From: SZUA-320 sp041612035 | GTDB lineage: Bacteria; Gemmatimonadota; Gemmatimonadetes; Gemmatimonadales; GWC2-71-9 | Direction of reading: 5' to 3' | DNA: 10,781 bases | Assembly (NCBI GenBank): GCA_041612035.1 | Contig: JBFILX010000058.1 | Location: forward strand, 1 to 10,781 | In this document: piece by piece, positions 1 to 6,785 of the stretch | How the letters are laid out: each line of letters begins with the position of its first letter | Position numbering within the stretch: the first letter of the stretch is position 1 | Program-made: the position numbers and the translations under genes | Notes under the pieces: model-generated | Databases searched by the model: none | The model's input: only the letters and a program-made list of their open reading frames with translations | What the model was told of the DNA's origin: nothing

Positions 1-170
1 GCCCGGTTGGGGACCCGCGCCACCCACCCGGCCACCCGGTCGGGGGTGAGCGCCAGGGGCCCGGCTTCGGCGACGAGGTCGGCGCGGCCGGGATCGGGGC
101 CGCCGCAGGCGACGAGGGGCGCGACCAGCACGGCCGCCGCCAGGTATCGGTGGAGAGAGGTCAGGCGCAT
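1..170 (-). CDS. Lipoprotein, N-terminal fragment (runs off the left edge)
   Basis: A minus-strand reading frame opens with ATG at 170-168 and stays open to the window edge, 56 codons. The first residues form a lipoprotein signal peptide: a basic start (MRLTSLHRY), a short hydrophobic stretch (LAAAVLVAPLVA), then a lipobox LVAC with Cys at residue 22, followed by a Gly/Pro linker. The mature protein should therefore be lipid-anchored in the membrane facing the periplasm. A GGAG ribosome-binding site lies 4 bp before the ATG (175-178). The gene starts 19 bp after the HEAT-repeat gene stop on the same strand, so the two are probably co-transcribed. The short mature part (ending LTPDRVAGWVARVPNR) is too little to name a family. 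A SurA/PpiC-type chaperone lipoprotein is one possibility but unproven. Confidence 0.72.
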   Translation of the reverse strand, partial: MRLTSLHRYLAAAVLVAPLVACGGPDPGRADLVAEAGPLALTPDRVAGWVARVPNR

Positions 171-189
171 GGCACTCCGATGAGGTGAG

Positions 190-1680
190 CTACTTGGGGA
201 ACTCCGCCAGCGCGCGGGCGGCCGCCTCGGCCACCTCGCGGTCCTTGCCTTCGGCCAGCGCGGCGAGCACGGGGCGGGCGGGGCTCCGGGCCAGCGCCAG
301 GGCCTCCACCGCCTGGAGGCGCGCCTTCTTGCCGCCCCGCTTGGTCTCGGTCTGCGCCACGTTGCGCAACGCCATGAGCGCGTCGGGGGTTCCCATGCGG
401 CCCAGCGCGAAGAGCGCCTCCCGCATCACCTCGGGCGACTCCTCGCCCTTGAGGAGGGTGGCCACCGGCATCGCGAGCGGCCGATGGCGGTCGCCGTCCA
501 GGTTGCCCAGCACCACGGTGCGCACGGTGGCCGAGGCGTCGCGGATCATCCGGGAGAGCGGCTCCAGCGTGGTGGAGGTGCCGATCTTGATGAGGGCCAC
601 GGCCACCGCCTTGCGGACCCGTTCGTCGGCGTGGGTGGCGAGCCGGGCCAGGTCGGGCACCGCCCGGTCGATCTCCATCTCGCCGCAGAGTTCGGCGGCG
701 TTCCGGACCACGTACCAGACCGGGTGGCTCAGGTGGTGGACCACGACGTCGGTGCCCTCGGTCATCCGGGAGAGCGCCACGAAGTAGCCGCGCCGCAGGT
801 TCATCTGCTCGGTCTCGACCACCAGCTCCATCAGGATCTCGGTGGCCTCCGCCCCCAGCTGGCGGAGCACCGCGATCGCCTGGTCGCGGCGGGCGCCCGA
901 GGCGGCCAGCCGCGCCAGCTGCATGATCTCGGGACGGGTGATGAAGCGGCGGAGCTCCAGCCGGTACATCCGGGCCGTGGCCTCGCTCTGCGCGGTGTTC
1001 ACCGACTCCAGGTACTCCGTGGCGACGTCGAGCAGGGCGTTCCAGTCGCCCGCGCTGATCGCCGAGCGGCCCTGGGCGATCAGCCGGTCCAGCCGCTTGC
1101 GGTCCTCGTTGGTGTCGCGGGGCGGCGGCGGCTTGGGCGGCGGCGGGACCATCCCCGTCGATCCCCGGGTCACCTCGAGGGACTCGTACTCCGCCTGCGC
1201 CAGCGGGGCCTCGGGCATGGAGGGCGCCAGGAACGCCGGATTCATGGAGGCGGTGAGCTCGACCGCCGCTTCCTCGTGGGTGATGGGGAGGTCGGTCGCG
1301 GCCTGGGAGAGCTTCACCCGCTCGGCCGCGGGGCCGAGCGAGGCCAGCATGTCCTGCCAGGTGGCGAAGCTCCCCGGGTAGGCCGCCAGGACCTGGACCA
1401 GCGCCCGCACGTCGGGGACCGTGACGCCCGAGAGCTGGAGCCCCTGGATCCCCTGGGCCTGCAGATACTCGGTGATGTGCGCGGCACCGAGCGCCTCGGA
1501 CGGCAGCCACTTGCCGTTGAGGATGACCCCCCCCGCGGCGGGCCGGAACGACACGGGGGCGGCGCCGAGGGCGGAGACCAGCACCCGAGCCGCCTCGTCG
1601 AACTCGGCGGTGTCGGGCTGTCGCCGGGCGAGGTGGACGAGAGCCGCCAGATTGGCCACGATCGCCGATGGGCTGACCAT
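190..1680 (-). CDS. HEAT-repeat protein with proline-rich linker
   Basis: The product is 496 residues from ATG at 1680; it is soluble, with no signal peptide or membrane segment. Residues 1-125 form an alpha/beta domain (FRPAAGGVILNG, then HITEYLQAQGIQGLQLSGVTV) resembling the N-terminal domain that precedes HEAT or HD-GYP modules in other bacterial proteins; this likeness is from memory. A Pro-rich linker (about residues 179-187) and a charged helix follow. From about 240 to the C-terminus there are helical HEAT/armadillo-type repeats, for example 313-345, 346-377, 411-443 and 450-490, with the usual A-V-x-A-L spacing. Such repeats are protein-binding scaffolds, so no enzymatic role is proposed. 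An in-frame TTG at 1713 would add 11 residues but has no Shine-Dalgarno; the ATG has AGGT just upstream and is preferred. It is divergent from the M28 peptidase gene and upstream of the lipoprotein gene. Confidence 0.85.
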   Translation of the reverse strand: MVSPSAIVANLAALVHLARRQPDTAEFDEAARVLVSALGAAPVSFRPAAGGVILNGKWLPSEALGAAHITEYLQAQGIQGLQLSGVTVPDVRALVQVLAAYPGSFATWQDMLASLGPAAERVKLSQAATDLPITHEEAAVELTASMNPAFLAPSMPEAPLAQAEYESLEVTRGSTGMVPPPPKPPPPRDTNEDRKRLDRLIAQGRSAISAGDWNALLDVATEYLESVNTAQSEATARMYRLELRRFITRPEIMQLARLAASGARRDQAIAVLRQLGAEATEILMELVVETEQMNLRRGYFVALSRMTEGTDVVVHHLSHPVWYVVRNAAELCGEMEIDRAVPDLARLATHADERVRKAVAVALIKIGTSTTLEPLSRMIRDASATVRTVVLGNLDGDRHRPLAMPVATLLKGEESPEVMREALFALGRMGTPDALMALRNVAQTETKRGGKKARLQAVEALALARSPARPVLAALAEGKDREVAEAAARALAEFPK

Positions 1681-1757
1681 GCTGACCTGCCTGAGGAATG
1701 AGGTCTTCTGCAAGATGGCGGTGACCGGCTGCCGGGCAAGGGCCGCGGGCTCTCCGG

Positions 1758-1787
1758 GTGACGCCCGGTGCGCCCCGCGGTTAGTAT
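1758..1787 (+). promoter_or_regulatory. Candidate promoter for the M28-to-YyaL operon
   Basis: In otherwise GC-saturated DNA, TTAGTAT at 1781-1787 stands out. Read as sigma70-type, TAGTAT (1782-1787) is a 4/6 match to the -10 consensus. GTGACG (1758-1763) is a 4/6 match to -35, with an 18-bp spacer. The box lies about 33 bp before the ATG at 1820, giving a short leader with no Shine-Dalgarno. It shares the pattern TTA-nnn-T-n-CGG followed by CCGT with the region before the cyclophilin gene. Assignment rests on sequence resemblance only. Confidence 0.5.
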
Positions 1788-1819
1788 CCGGCCGTCACCC
1801 CAGCCCCTGACCGACCGCC

Positions 1820-3076
1820 ATGTCACACGCACGATCCCTGCTGCTGCTCCTGGCCACCAGCCTGGTCCCCGGCCACCTGGGCCTGGCCCAGGCCACGCCG
1901 GCGGCCGACCTCCGATACCTGGCGAGCGATGCGCTGGAAGGCCGTCGGACCGGGACCGCGGGGGCGGACAGCGCCGCGGCCTACATCGCCCGCCGGTTCG
2001 CCGCCCTGGGGCTCGAGGCCCCGGCCGGCGGATGGCTCCAGCGGTTCACGATCTCTCCCACCGCCCCCGCCCTGCAGGGAACGGGCCTGGCCGAGCTGAC
2101 CGGACAGAACGTGGTCGGCCTGCTGCGCGGCCGTGACCCCTCGCGGGCCGGGGAGTTCCTGGTGCTCGGGGCCCACTACGACCACCTGGGCCTGGGCGGC
2201 CGGGGGAGCCTCGACCCGGACAGCGCCGGGGTGGTCCACAACGGGGCCGACGACAACGCCTCGGGCGTGGTCGCCCTGCTGGAGGCCGCCCGCCGTCTGG
2301 CCCAGGCGCCCCCGGCGCGGAGCGTGGTCTTCGTCGCCTTCGGCGGCGAGGAGATGGGGCTGCTGGGGTCGGCCGCCTACGTGAAGGACCCGGTCGTCCC
2401 GATGGACCGGGTCGTCGCGATGTTCAACTTCGACATGGTCGGCCGGCTGCGGGACGACCGGCTGGTGGTGTACGGGGTGGAGACCGCCACCGAGCTGCGC
2501 GCCCTGGTCGAGTCGGGCAACGCCGCGCACGGGTTCCAGCTGGTCGCGCAGGGCGGCGGCTACGGGCCCAGCGACCAGACCTCGTTCACGGTGGCCGGGG
2601 TGCCGGTACTCCACTTCTTCACCGGGACCCACGAGGACTACCACCGCACCACCGACGACTGGGACCGGGTGAACCTCGCGGGCGTCGAACGGATCGCGGC
2701 CTTCGCCGCCGACCTGGCGCGCACCGTGGCCGACCGGGACGCGCGCCTCACCCTGGTGGCCTCGACCCCTCCGCCCGCCCCCGTCGGCAGCCGGAGCGGC
2801 GGCTACGGCGCGTACCTGGGCAGCATCCCGGACATGACCGAGAACCCGGGCGGGGTCCGGCTCACGGGGGTGCGCGCCGGCAGCCCGGCCGACCAGGCCG
2901 GGCTCCGGGCGGGCGACATCCTGGTCCGGATCGGCGACCACCCCGTGGCCGACCTGCAGGGGATGACCGACGCGCTCCGGGCCCACGAGCCGGGCGACGC
3001 GGTGCTGGTCGAGTTCCGCCGGGACGGCGCCGTGCACCGGGTGACGGTCACCCTGGGCCGGCGGGGAGGCGGCTGA
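1820..3076 (+). CDS. Secreted M28-family zinc metallopeptidase with C-terminal PDZ domain
   Basis: The product is 418 residues. A signal peptide (hydrophobic core about residues 7-22, likely cut after AQA at 25) sends it across the membrane. The M28 di-zinc aminopeptidase domain follows, with all expected residues visible: His119 and Asp121 in GAHYDH, bridging Asp144 in GADDN, Glu177/Glu178 in GGEEMG, Asp205 in NFDMVGR and His275 in EDYH. By homology Asp121 and Glu177 are catalytic, and His119, Asp144, Glu178, Asp205 and His275 bind metal. Residues about 325-414 form a PDZ domain (YLGSIPD, then GSPADQAGLRAGDILVRIGD) that may hold peptide ends or partners. It should trim amino acids from peptides in the periplasm or outside the cell; the exact specificity cannot be read. 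The ATG has no clear Shine-Dalgarno. It is the first gene of the plus-strand operon, with the next start 1 bp after its stop. Confidence 0.95.
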   Translation: MSHARSLLLLLATSLVPGHLGLAQATPAADLRYLASDALEGRRTGTAGADSAAAYIARRFAALGLEAPAGGWLQRFTISPTAPALQGTGLAELTGQNVVGLLRGRDPSRAGEFLVLGAHYDHLGLGGRGSLDPDSAGVVHNGADDNASGVVALLEAARRLAQAPPARSVVFVAFGGEEMGLLGSAAYVKDPVVPMDRVVAMFNFDMVGRLRDDRLVVYGVETATELRALVESGNAAHGFQLVAQGGGYGPSDQTSFTVAGVPVLHFFTGTHEDYHRTTDDWDRVNLAGVERIAAFAADLARTVADRDARLTLVASTPPPAPVGSRSGGYGAYLGSIPDMTENPGGVRLTGVRAGSPADQAGLRAGDILVRIGDHPVADLQGMTDALRAHEPGDAVLVEFRRDGAVHRVTVTLGRRGGG

Positions 3077-3077
3077 G

Positions 3078-3533
3078 GTGGCGGTGCTCGACGCCGGCCC
3101 GATCGTGGCCGCGCTCCGGGGCGCCTTCGCCCACGAGGCCACCCGGGAGGGCCTGCTGCGCCTGGCCGCCGAGCGGATGCAGGCCGCCGGCCCGCCGTAC
3201 ACGTCGGTCTACCTCTACATGCTGCACGGCGACGAGCTGGTGCTCGAGGCGCATGCGGGCCGCGACACCGACCACACCCGCATCCCGGTGGGACGCGGGG
3301 TGTGCGGGACCGCGGTGGCCGAGGGCAGGGACCAGAACGTGCCCGACGTGCGCGCCATCGGGAACTACCTCGCCTGCAACCTCGAGACCCGCAGCGAGCT
3401 GGTGGTCCTCATCCGCCGCGGCCCGGAGATCCTGGGCCAGATCGACGTGGACAGCGACCAGCCGGACCCCTTCACGCCCGACGAGCACGAAGCCGTCCGC
3501 CAGGTCGCGGACGCGCTGGCCGTGCTGCTCTAG
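3078..3533 (+). CDS. GAF-domain protein of the free methionine-(R)-sulfoxide reductase (fRMsr) type
   Basis: The product is 151 residues, a single GAF domain. The block IPVGRGVCGTAVAEGR and the later YLACNLETRSELVV match the core of fRMsr enzymes (E. coli YebR/MsrC), which reduce free methionine-(R)-sulfoxide in the cytoplasm. Cys76 and Cys100 align with E. coli Cys94 and Cys118 at the same 24-residue spacing. The position of E. coli Cys84 is His66 here (TDHTRIP), so one of the three family cysteines is missing. Activity would need a Cys76-Cys100 pair, or the protein may be a GAF sensor. The C-terminal GQIDVDSDQPDPFTPDEHEAV is typical of the family. The start is GTG one base after the peptidase stop, with a strong GGGGAGG at 3062-3068 inside the upstream gene. 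A second in-frame GTG lies at 3084. Confidence 0.87.
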   Translation: MAVLDAGPIVAALRGAFAHEATREGLLRLAAERMQAAGPPYTSVYLYMLHGDELVLEAHAGRDTDHTRIPVGRGVCGTAVAEGRDQNVPDVRAIGNYLACNLETRSELVVLIRRGPEILGQIDVDSDQPDPFTPDEHEAVRQVADALAVLL

Positions 3534-3542
3534 CCCCCGCCC

Positions 3543-4397
3543 GTGTCCGCCCTCGAAGCCGTCACCGCCGTCCGGCGGGTGCGCGGCGTCGAACTGTTCG
3601 AGCGCCGCCTGGGCCGGGGTCCCGAGGTGGTGGTGCTGCACGGCGGACCCGGCGCCCACCACGATTATCTCCTCCCCGGCTTCGACCTCCTCGCCACGGG
3701 CCGCGCCCTCGTCTACTACGACCAGCGGGGCGGCGGCCGGTCGGCCGTGCCCCGTGACGTCCCCGTTGGCTGGCGCGAGCAGGTGGCCGACCTGGAGGCG
3801 CTCCGGACGGTCTGGGGCCGGGACCGGCTGTCCCTGGCCGGCTATTCCTGGGGCGGCCTGCTCGGCCTCCTCTATGCCCTCGAACATCCCGCCCGGGTCG
3901 AGCGGCTCGCCCTGGTCTCGCCGGCTCCCTGCTGGCGTGAGGGCCGGGCCCGGTTCGAGGCGCGCTTCGCCGAGCGGAACGCCTCGCCCGCGGTGCAGGC
4001 GATGCGGGACGCGCTGCGCGAAAGCGGGCTCCGTGAGCAGGATCCCGAGGCCTACCGACAGCGGGCGTTCGAGGCGTCGGTCGCGGGGTACTTCCACGAC
4101 CCGGCGCGGGCGCGCGACCTCACCCCCTTTCGGGTGACCGGCCGCACCCAGGAGGAGGTCTGGACCAGTCTCGGCGACTACGATCTCCGCCCGGCGCTGG
4201 GCCGGCTCGCCCTCCCCGCCCTGGTGGTGCACGGGGCGGACGACCCGATCCCGCTCGATACCGCGCGGGTCCTGGCCGACGGGCTCGGCGCCCCTCTGGT
4301 GCCGATCCCGGACTGCGGCCACGTTCCCTACGTCGAGGCGCCCGACGCCTTCGTGCGGGCGCTCGACCCGTTCCTCCCCCGACTCGGCGATGCCTGA
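3543..4397 (+). CDS. Alpha/beta hydrolase, proline iminopeptidase-like (S33 type)
   Basis: The product is 284 residues, cytoplasmic, with no signal peptide. The oxyanion-hole motif HGGPG (33-37) and DQRGGGRS (60-67) are those of S33 proline iminopeptidases and relatives. The catalytic triad is visible: Ser102 in the nucleophile elbow GYSWGG, Asp234 in GADDPI and His260 in CGHVPYVE. Residues about 130-210 form the helical cap that sets substrate choice. S33 members remove N-terminal proline or hydrolyse other amides and esters, and the substrate cannot be fixed from sequence. The start is GTG 9 bp after the GAF gene stop with no clear Shine-Dalgarno, so reinitiation after the upstream gene is likely. 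Its last eight bases overlap the next gene. Length and motifs are normal for the family. Confidence 0.92.
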   Translation: MSALEAVTAVRRVRGVELFERRLGRGPEVVVLHGGPGAHHDYLLPGFDLLATGRALVYYDQRGGGRSAVPRDVPVGWREQVADLEALRTVWGRDRLSLAGYSWGGLLGLLYALEHPARVERLALVSPAPCWREGRARFEARFAERNASPAVQAMRDALRESGLREQDPEAYRQRAFEASVAGYFHDPARARDLTPFRVTGRTQEEVWTSLGDYDLRPALGRLALPALVVHGADDPIPLDTARVLADGLGAPLVPIPDCGHVPYVEAPDAFVRALDPFLPRLGDA

Positions 4398-5067
4398 GGA
4401 CACCGCGCGTCCCACCCCCTTCGACCTCGTCTTCGCCCCGCTGGCGGAGGCGCGGTTTCCCGCGATCCGCGAGGCGATGGACGCCGAGGGGACGGACCCG
4501 TTCGCCCGGGACGCCTTCGTGATGGTCCGCCCGGTGGTGGAGCTCATGATGGAGCTGCGCCCCGAGGAGGGGCTGGGCGAGGTGATGCCGGAGATGATGG
4601 CCCTGGTGCACCTGGGCTATCTCTGCTGGCTGCACGGGAGCCGTACCTGCGAGGTCACGCCCGGCGCCCTCGCTGACCTGGTCGCGGGGCCCGGCCCGCC
4701 GGACGCCGCCGGGGCCGAGCGCTCGGCCTGCTACGTCCAGTACCCGGCGCGCCGGATCTGGGGCGAACCGGTGGCGGGCGCGGCGCACCAGCCGCTGGAC
4801 GGGTGCTTCGTGGCCCGGGCGGGCGGGCATCTCGACGTCGCCGCGGTCTTCGGGCTGCACCCCGAGCGGGACGGGTTCACGGTGGTGGACGTGGGCGGCC
4901 CGCGGCCCGAAGCCCTGGCCCGCGCCGACGGGGCCCCGCTCTTCGCGCCGGTCCTGCCCGGGGGCGAGGCCGCGGGGCTGCACTCGGTGACGGGGATGGA
5001 GGAGCTGCTCGAGCTGGGCTGGCGCAGCGATGCCCTGGTCCGGGGCGGCCGACCGGGGGGCGGATGA
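4390..5067 (+). CDS. Protein of unknown function, 225 residues
   Basis: I do not recognise this family. The gene is real by context: it starts with ATG inside the hydrolase gene (8-bp overlap, ATGCCTGA at 4390-4397), ends overlapping the PolX start, and uses the same GC-rich third positions. The product is soluble and has no signal peptide or membrane span. The N-terminal 100 residues are mainly helical and acidic, with a Met-rich stretch (about 52-71) and CWLHGSRTC (79-87). The C-terminal half looks beta-rich: CYVQYPARRIWG (114-125), a PLDGCFV block (135-141), VFGLHPERDGFTVVDVGGPRP (about 153-173) and LFAPVLPGGEAAGLHS (184-199). His, Trp and Cys in these blocks could be functional, but no known catalytic signature is seen. 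Likely translationally coupled to both neighbours. Confidence 0.85.
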   Translation: MPEDTARPTPFDLVFAPLAEARFPAIREAMDAEGTDPFARDAFVMVRPVVELMMELRPEEGLGEVMPEMMALVHLGYLCWLHGSRTCEVTPGALADLVAGPGPPDAAGAERSACYVQYPARRIWGEPVAGAAHQPLDGCFVARAGGHLDVAAVFGLHPERDGFTVVDVGGPRPEALARADGAPLFAPVLPGGEAAGLHSVTGMEELLELGWRSDALVRGGRPGGG

Positions 5068-6785
5068 TGGACAAGACCGGGATCGCCCACGTGCTCGACC
5101 AGATCGCCTCGCTGCTCGAGCTCAGGGCGGAGAACCCCTTCCGGGTCCGGGCCTTCCGGTCGGCGGCCCGCACGGTGGCGGCGCTCCCCGGCGACGTGGG
5201 CGCGTCGCTGGCCGACGGCTCGCTCGCCGCGACCCGGGGCATCGGTCCCGCCATCCTCGACATCGTGACCGAGCTGTCCGCCACCAGCCGGTCCCGGGCC
5301 TACGAGGAGCTGCGGGGGCAGGTCCCGCCCGGCCTGCTGGAGATGCTCTCGCTCTCGGGGCTCGGGGTCACCAAGGTGCGCCGGATCCACGAGCACCTGG
5401 GCATCGAGTCGCTGGCCGACCTGGAGGAGGCGGCGCGCAGCGGCCGGCTGTCCGACGTGCCGGGGTTCGGGCCCAGGAGCTGCGAGAACGTGCTGCGCAG
5501 CCTGGCGTTCGTGCGGCGCACGGCGGAGGCCCGGCTGCTGCACCACGCCATCCGCGAGGCCGACGAGCTGCGGGCCGCGCTCGAGCGGGTGCCGGGCGTG
5601 CGCCGGGCGGTCGTGGCGGGCGACGTGCGGCGCCGCGCCGAGGTGGTGCACGAGCTGGTGCTCGTGCTGGTGTCCGACGCGCCGGCCGCGGAGATCGTGG
5701 GGCGCCTGGCCCAGGTGCCCGGGGTGGACGAGTTCGCGGGGCAGGACGAGCGGCGCGCCACCCTCCGGTTCGCCGGCGGCAGCGTGGCCCAGGTGGTGGT
5801 GACCCCGCCGGTGAACCTGGGTGCCGTGCTGGTGCAGGCCACCGGGAGCCGGCGCCACGTGAGCCAGCTCGCCGCCCACGCCTCCACCCTGGGGTACGTG
5901 CTGCAGGGCGGCGCCCTCTGGCAGGGCAGCACCTTCGTGCCCACCCCCGACGAGGACGCGCTCTACCGCGCGCTGGGTCTCGCCACCCCGTCGCCCGACA
6001 CCCGCGAGGGGGTGGCCGGGCTGGCGCGGGCCGGCGAGGCCCCCCGGCTGCTCGAGCCCGGCGACCTGCGGGGGTTCCTGCACTGCCACACGAACTTCTC
6101 CGACGGAACCAGCAGCATCGAGGACCTGGCCCGCGCCTGCCACGCCGCCGGCTACGACTACCTGGGGATCACCGACCACAGCAGCTCGGCGGCGTACGTG
6201 GGCGGGCTGCCGGTGGAGACGCTCGAGCGGCAGTGGGCCGAGGTGGACCGGGTGAACCGGGAGGGGCCCGGCATCCGCGTGCTCAAGGGGATCGAGGTGG
6301 ACATCCTGCCCGACGGCCGGCTCGACTACGGGCCCGCGGTGCTGCGCGGGTTCGACTTCGTCATCGGGTCGCTCCACGACGACGCCGGTCAGACCGAGGC
6401 GGAGCTGACGGCACGGGTGCTCCGGGCGATGGACGACCCGCACCTCGCCATCATGGGGCACCCCACCGGCCGGCAGCTGCTCTCGCGGGAGCCGTACCCG
6501 ATGGATCTGGGCCGGATCTTCCGGCGCGCCGCCGAGCGGGGCGTCGCGATGGAGATCAACGCCGACCCCCACCGGCTCGACCTCGACTGGCGGCGGCTCC
6601 CCGAGGCCCGGGCCCTGGGGGTCACGATCTCGATCGGGGCCGACGCCCACAGCGTCGCGGGCGTGGAGAACATGGCCTTCGGCGTGAGCATGGCCCGCAA
6701 GGGCGGCCTGGGCCCCGACGCGGTGCTCAACACCCGTCCCGTCGAGGAGTTCCTCCGCTTCGCCCGGGCCCGGCGCCCCGGATGA
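5064..6785 (+). CDS. polX: PolX/PHP protein: degenerate family-X polymerase domain with intact PHP phosphoesterase domain
   Basis: The product is 573 residues, normal for bacterial PolX. Residues 1-80 are the helical 8-kDa domain with a helix-hairpin-helix (TRGIGPAI, 58-64), and a second one follows at about 97-145 (LSGLGVTKV, VPGFGPRS). The palm region (about 155-310) keeps the fold landmarks but not the active site. The usual GS-x-RR then GDxDxL reads GDVRRR (186-191) then HELVLVL (196-202), and the third Asp (normally VDLRVV) is replaced in VAQVVV (241-246). The PHP domain (about 333-570) looks complete: His340/His342, Asp347, Asp371-His372, Glu411, His438, His466 and Asp527/His529. PHP domains of PolX proteins act as Mn-dependent 3'-5' exonuclease, AP endonuclease or 3'-phosphatase. 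Likely a DNA-end processing enzyme without polymerase activity. The start is ATG at 5064 overlapping the previous stop (ATGA); ATG at 5067 is an alternative. The gene overlaps nth by 4 bp. Confidence 0.92.
   Translation: MMDKTGIAHVLDQIASLLELRAENPFRVRAFRSAARTVAALPGDVGASLADGSLAATRGIGPAILDIVTELSATSRSRAYEELRGQVPPGLLEMLSLSGLGVTKVRRIHEHLGIESLADLEEAARSGRLSDVPGFGPRSCENVLRSLAFVRRTAEARLLHHAIREADELRAALERVPGVRRAVVAGDVRRRAEVVHELVLVLVSDAPAAEIVGRLAQVPGVDEFAGQDERRATLRFAGGSVAQVVVTPPVNLGAVLVQATGSRRHVSQLAAHASTLGYVLQGGALWQGSTFVPTPDEDALYRALGLATPSPDTREGVAGLARAGEAPRLLEPGDLRGFLHCHTNFSDGTSSIEDLARACHAAGYDYLGITDHSSSAAYVGGLPVETLERQWAEVDRVNREGPGIRVLKGIEVDILPDGRLDYGPAVLRGFDFVIGSLHDDAGQTEAELTARVLRAMDDPHLAIMGHPTGRQLLSREPYPMDLGRIFRRAAERGVAMEINADPHRLDLDWRRLPEARALGVTISIGADAHSVAGVENMAFGVSMARKGGLGPDAVLNTRPVEEFLRFARARRPG

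Noticed and set aside
161..1510. A 449-codon frame on the same strand as the HEAT gene but out of frame
   Set aside because: Arg/Gly/Ala/Pro-rich shadow; the HEAT frame has real repeat structure and the lipoprotein start at 170 conflicts with it.
1681..1713. TTG at 1713 as the start of the HEAT gene
   Set aside because: It has no Shine-Dalgarno and adds only 11 weakly conserved-looking residues; ATG at 1680 has AGGT upstream. It is not excluded.
4731..6650. A 639-codon minus-strand frame opposite polX
   Set aside because: Shadow of the PolX/PHP gene, with low-complexity composition and no start signal or domain.
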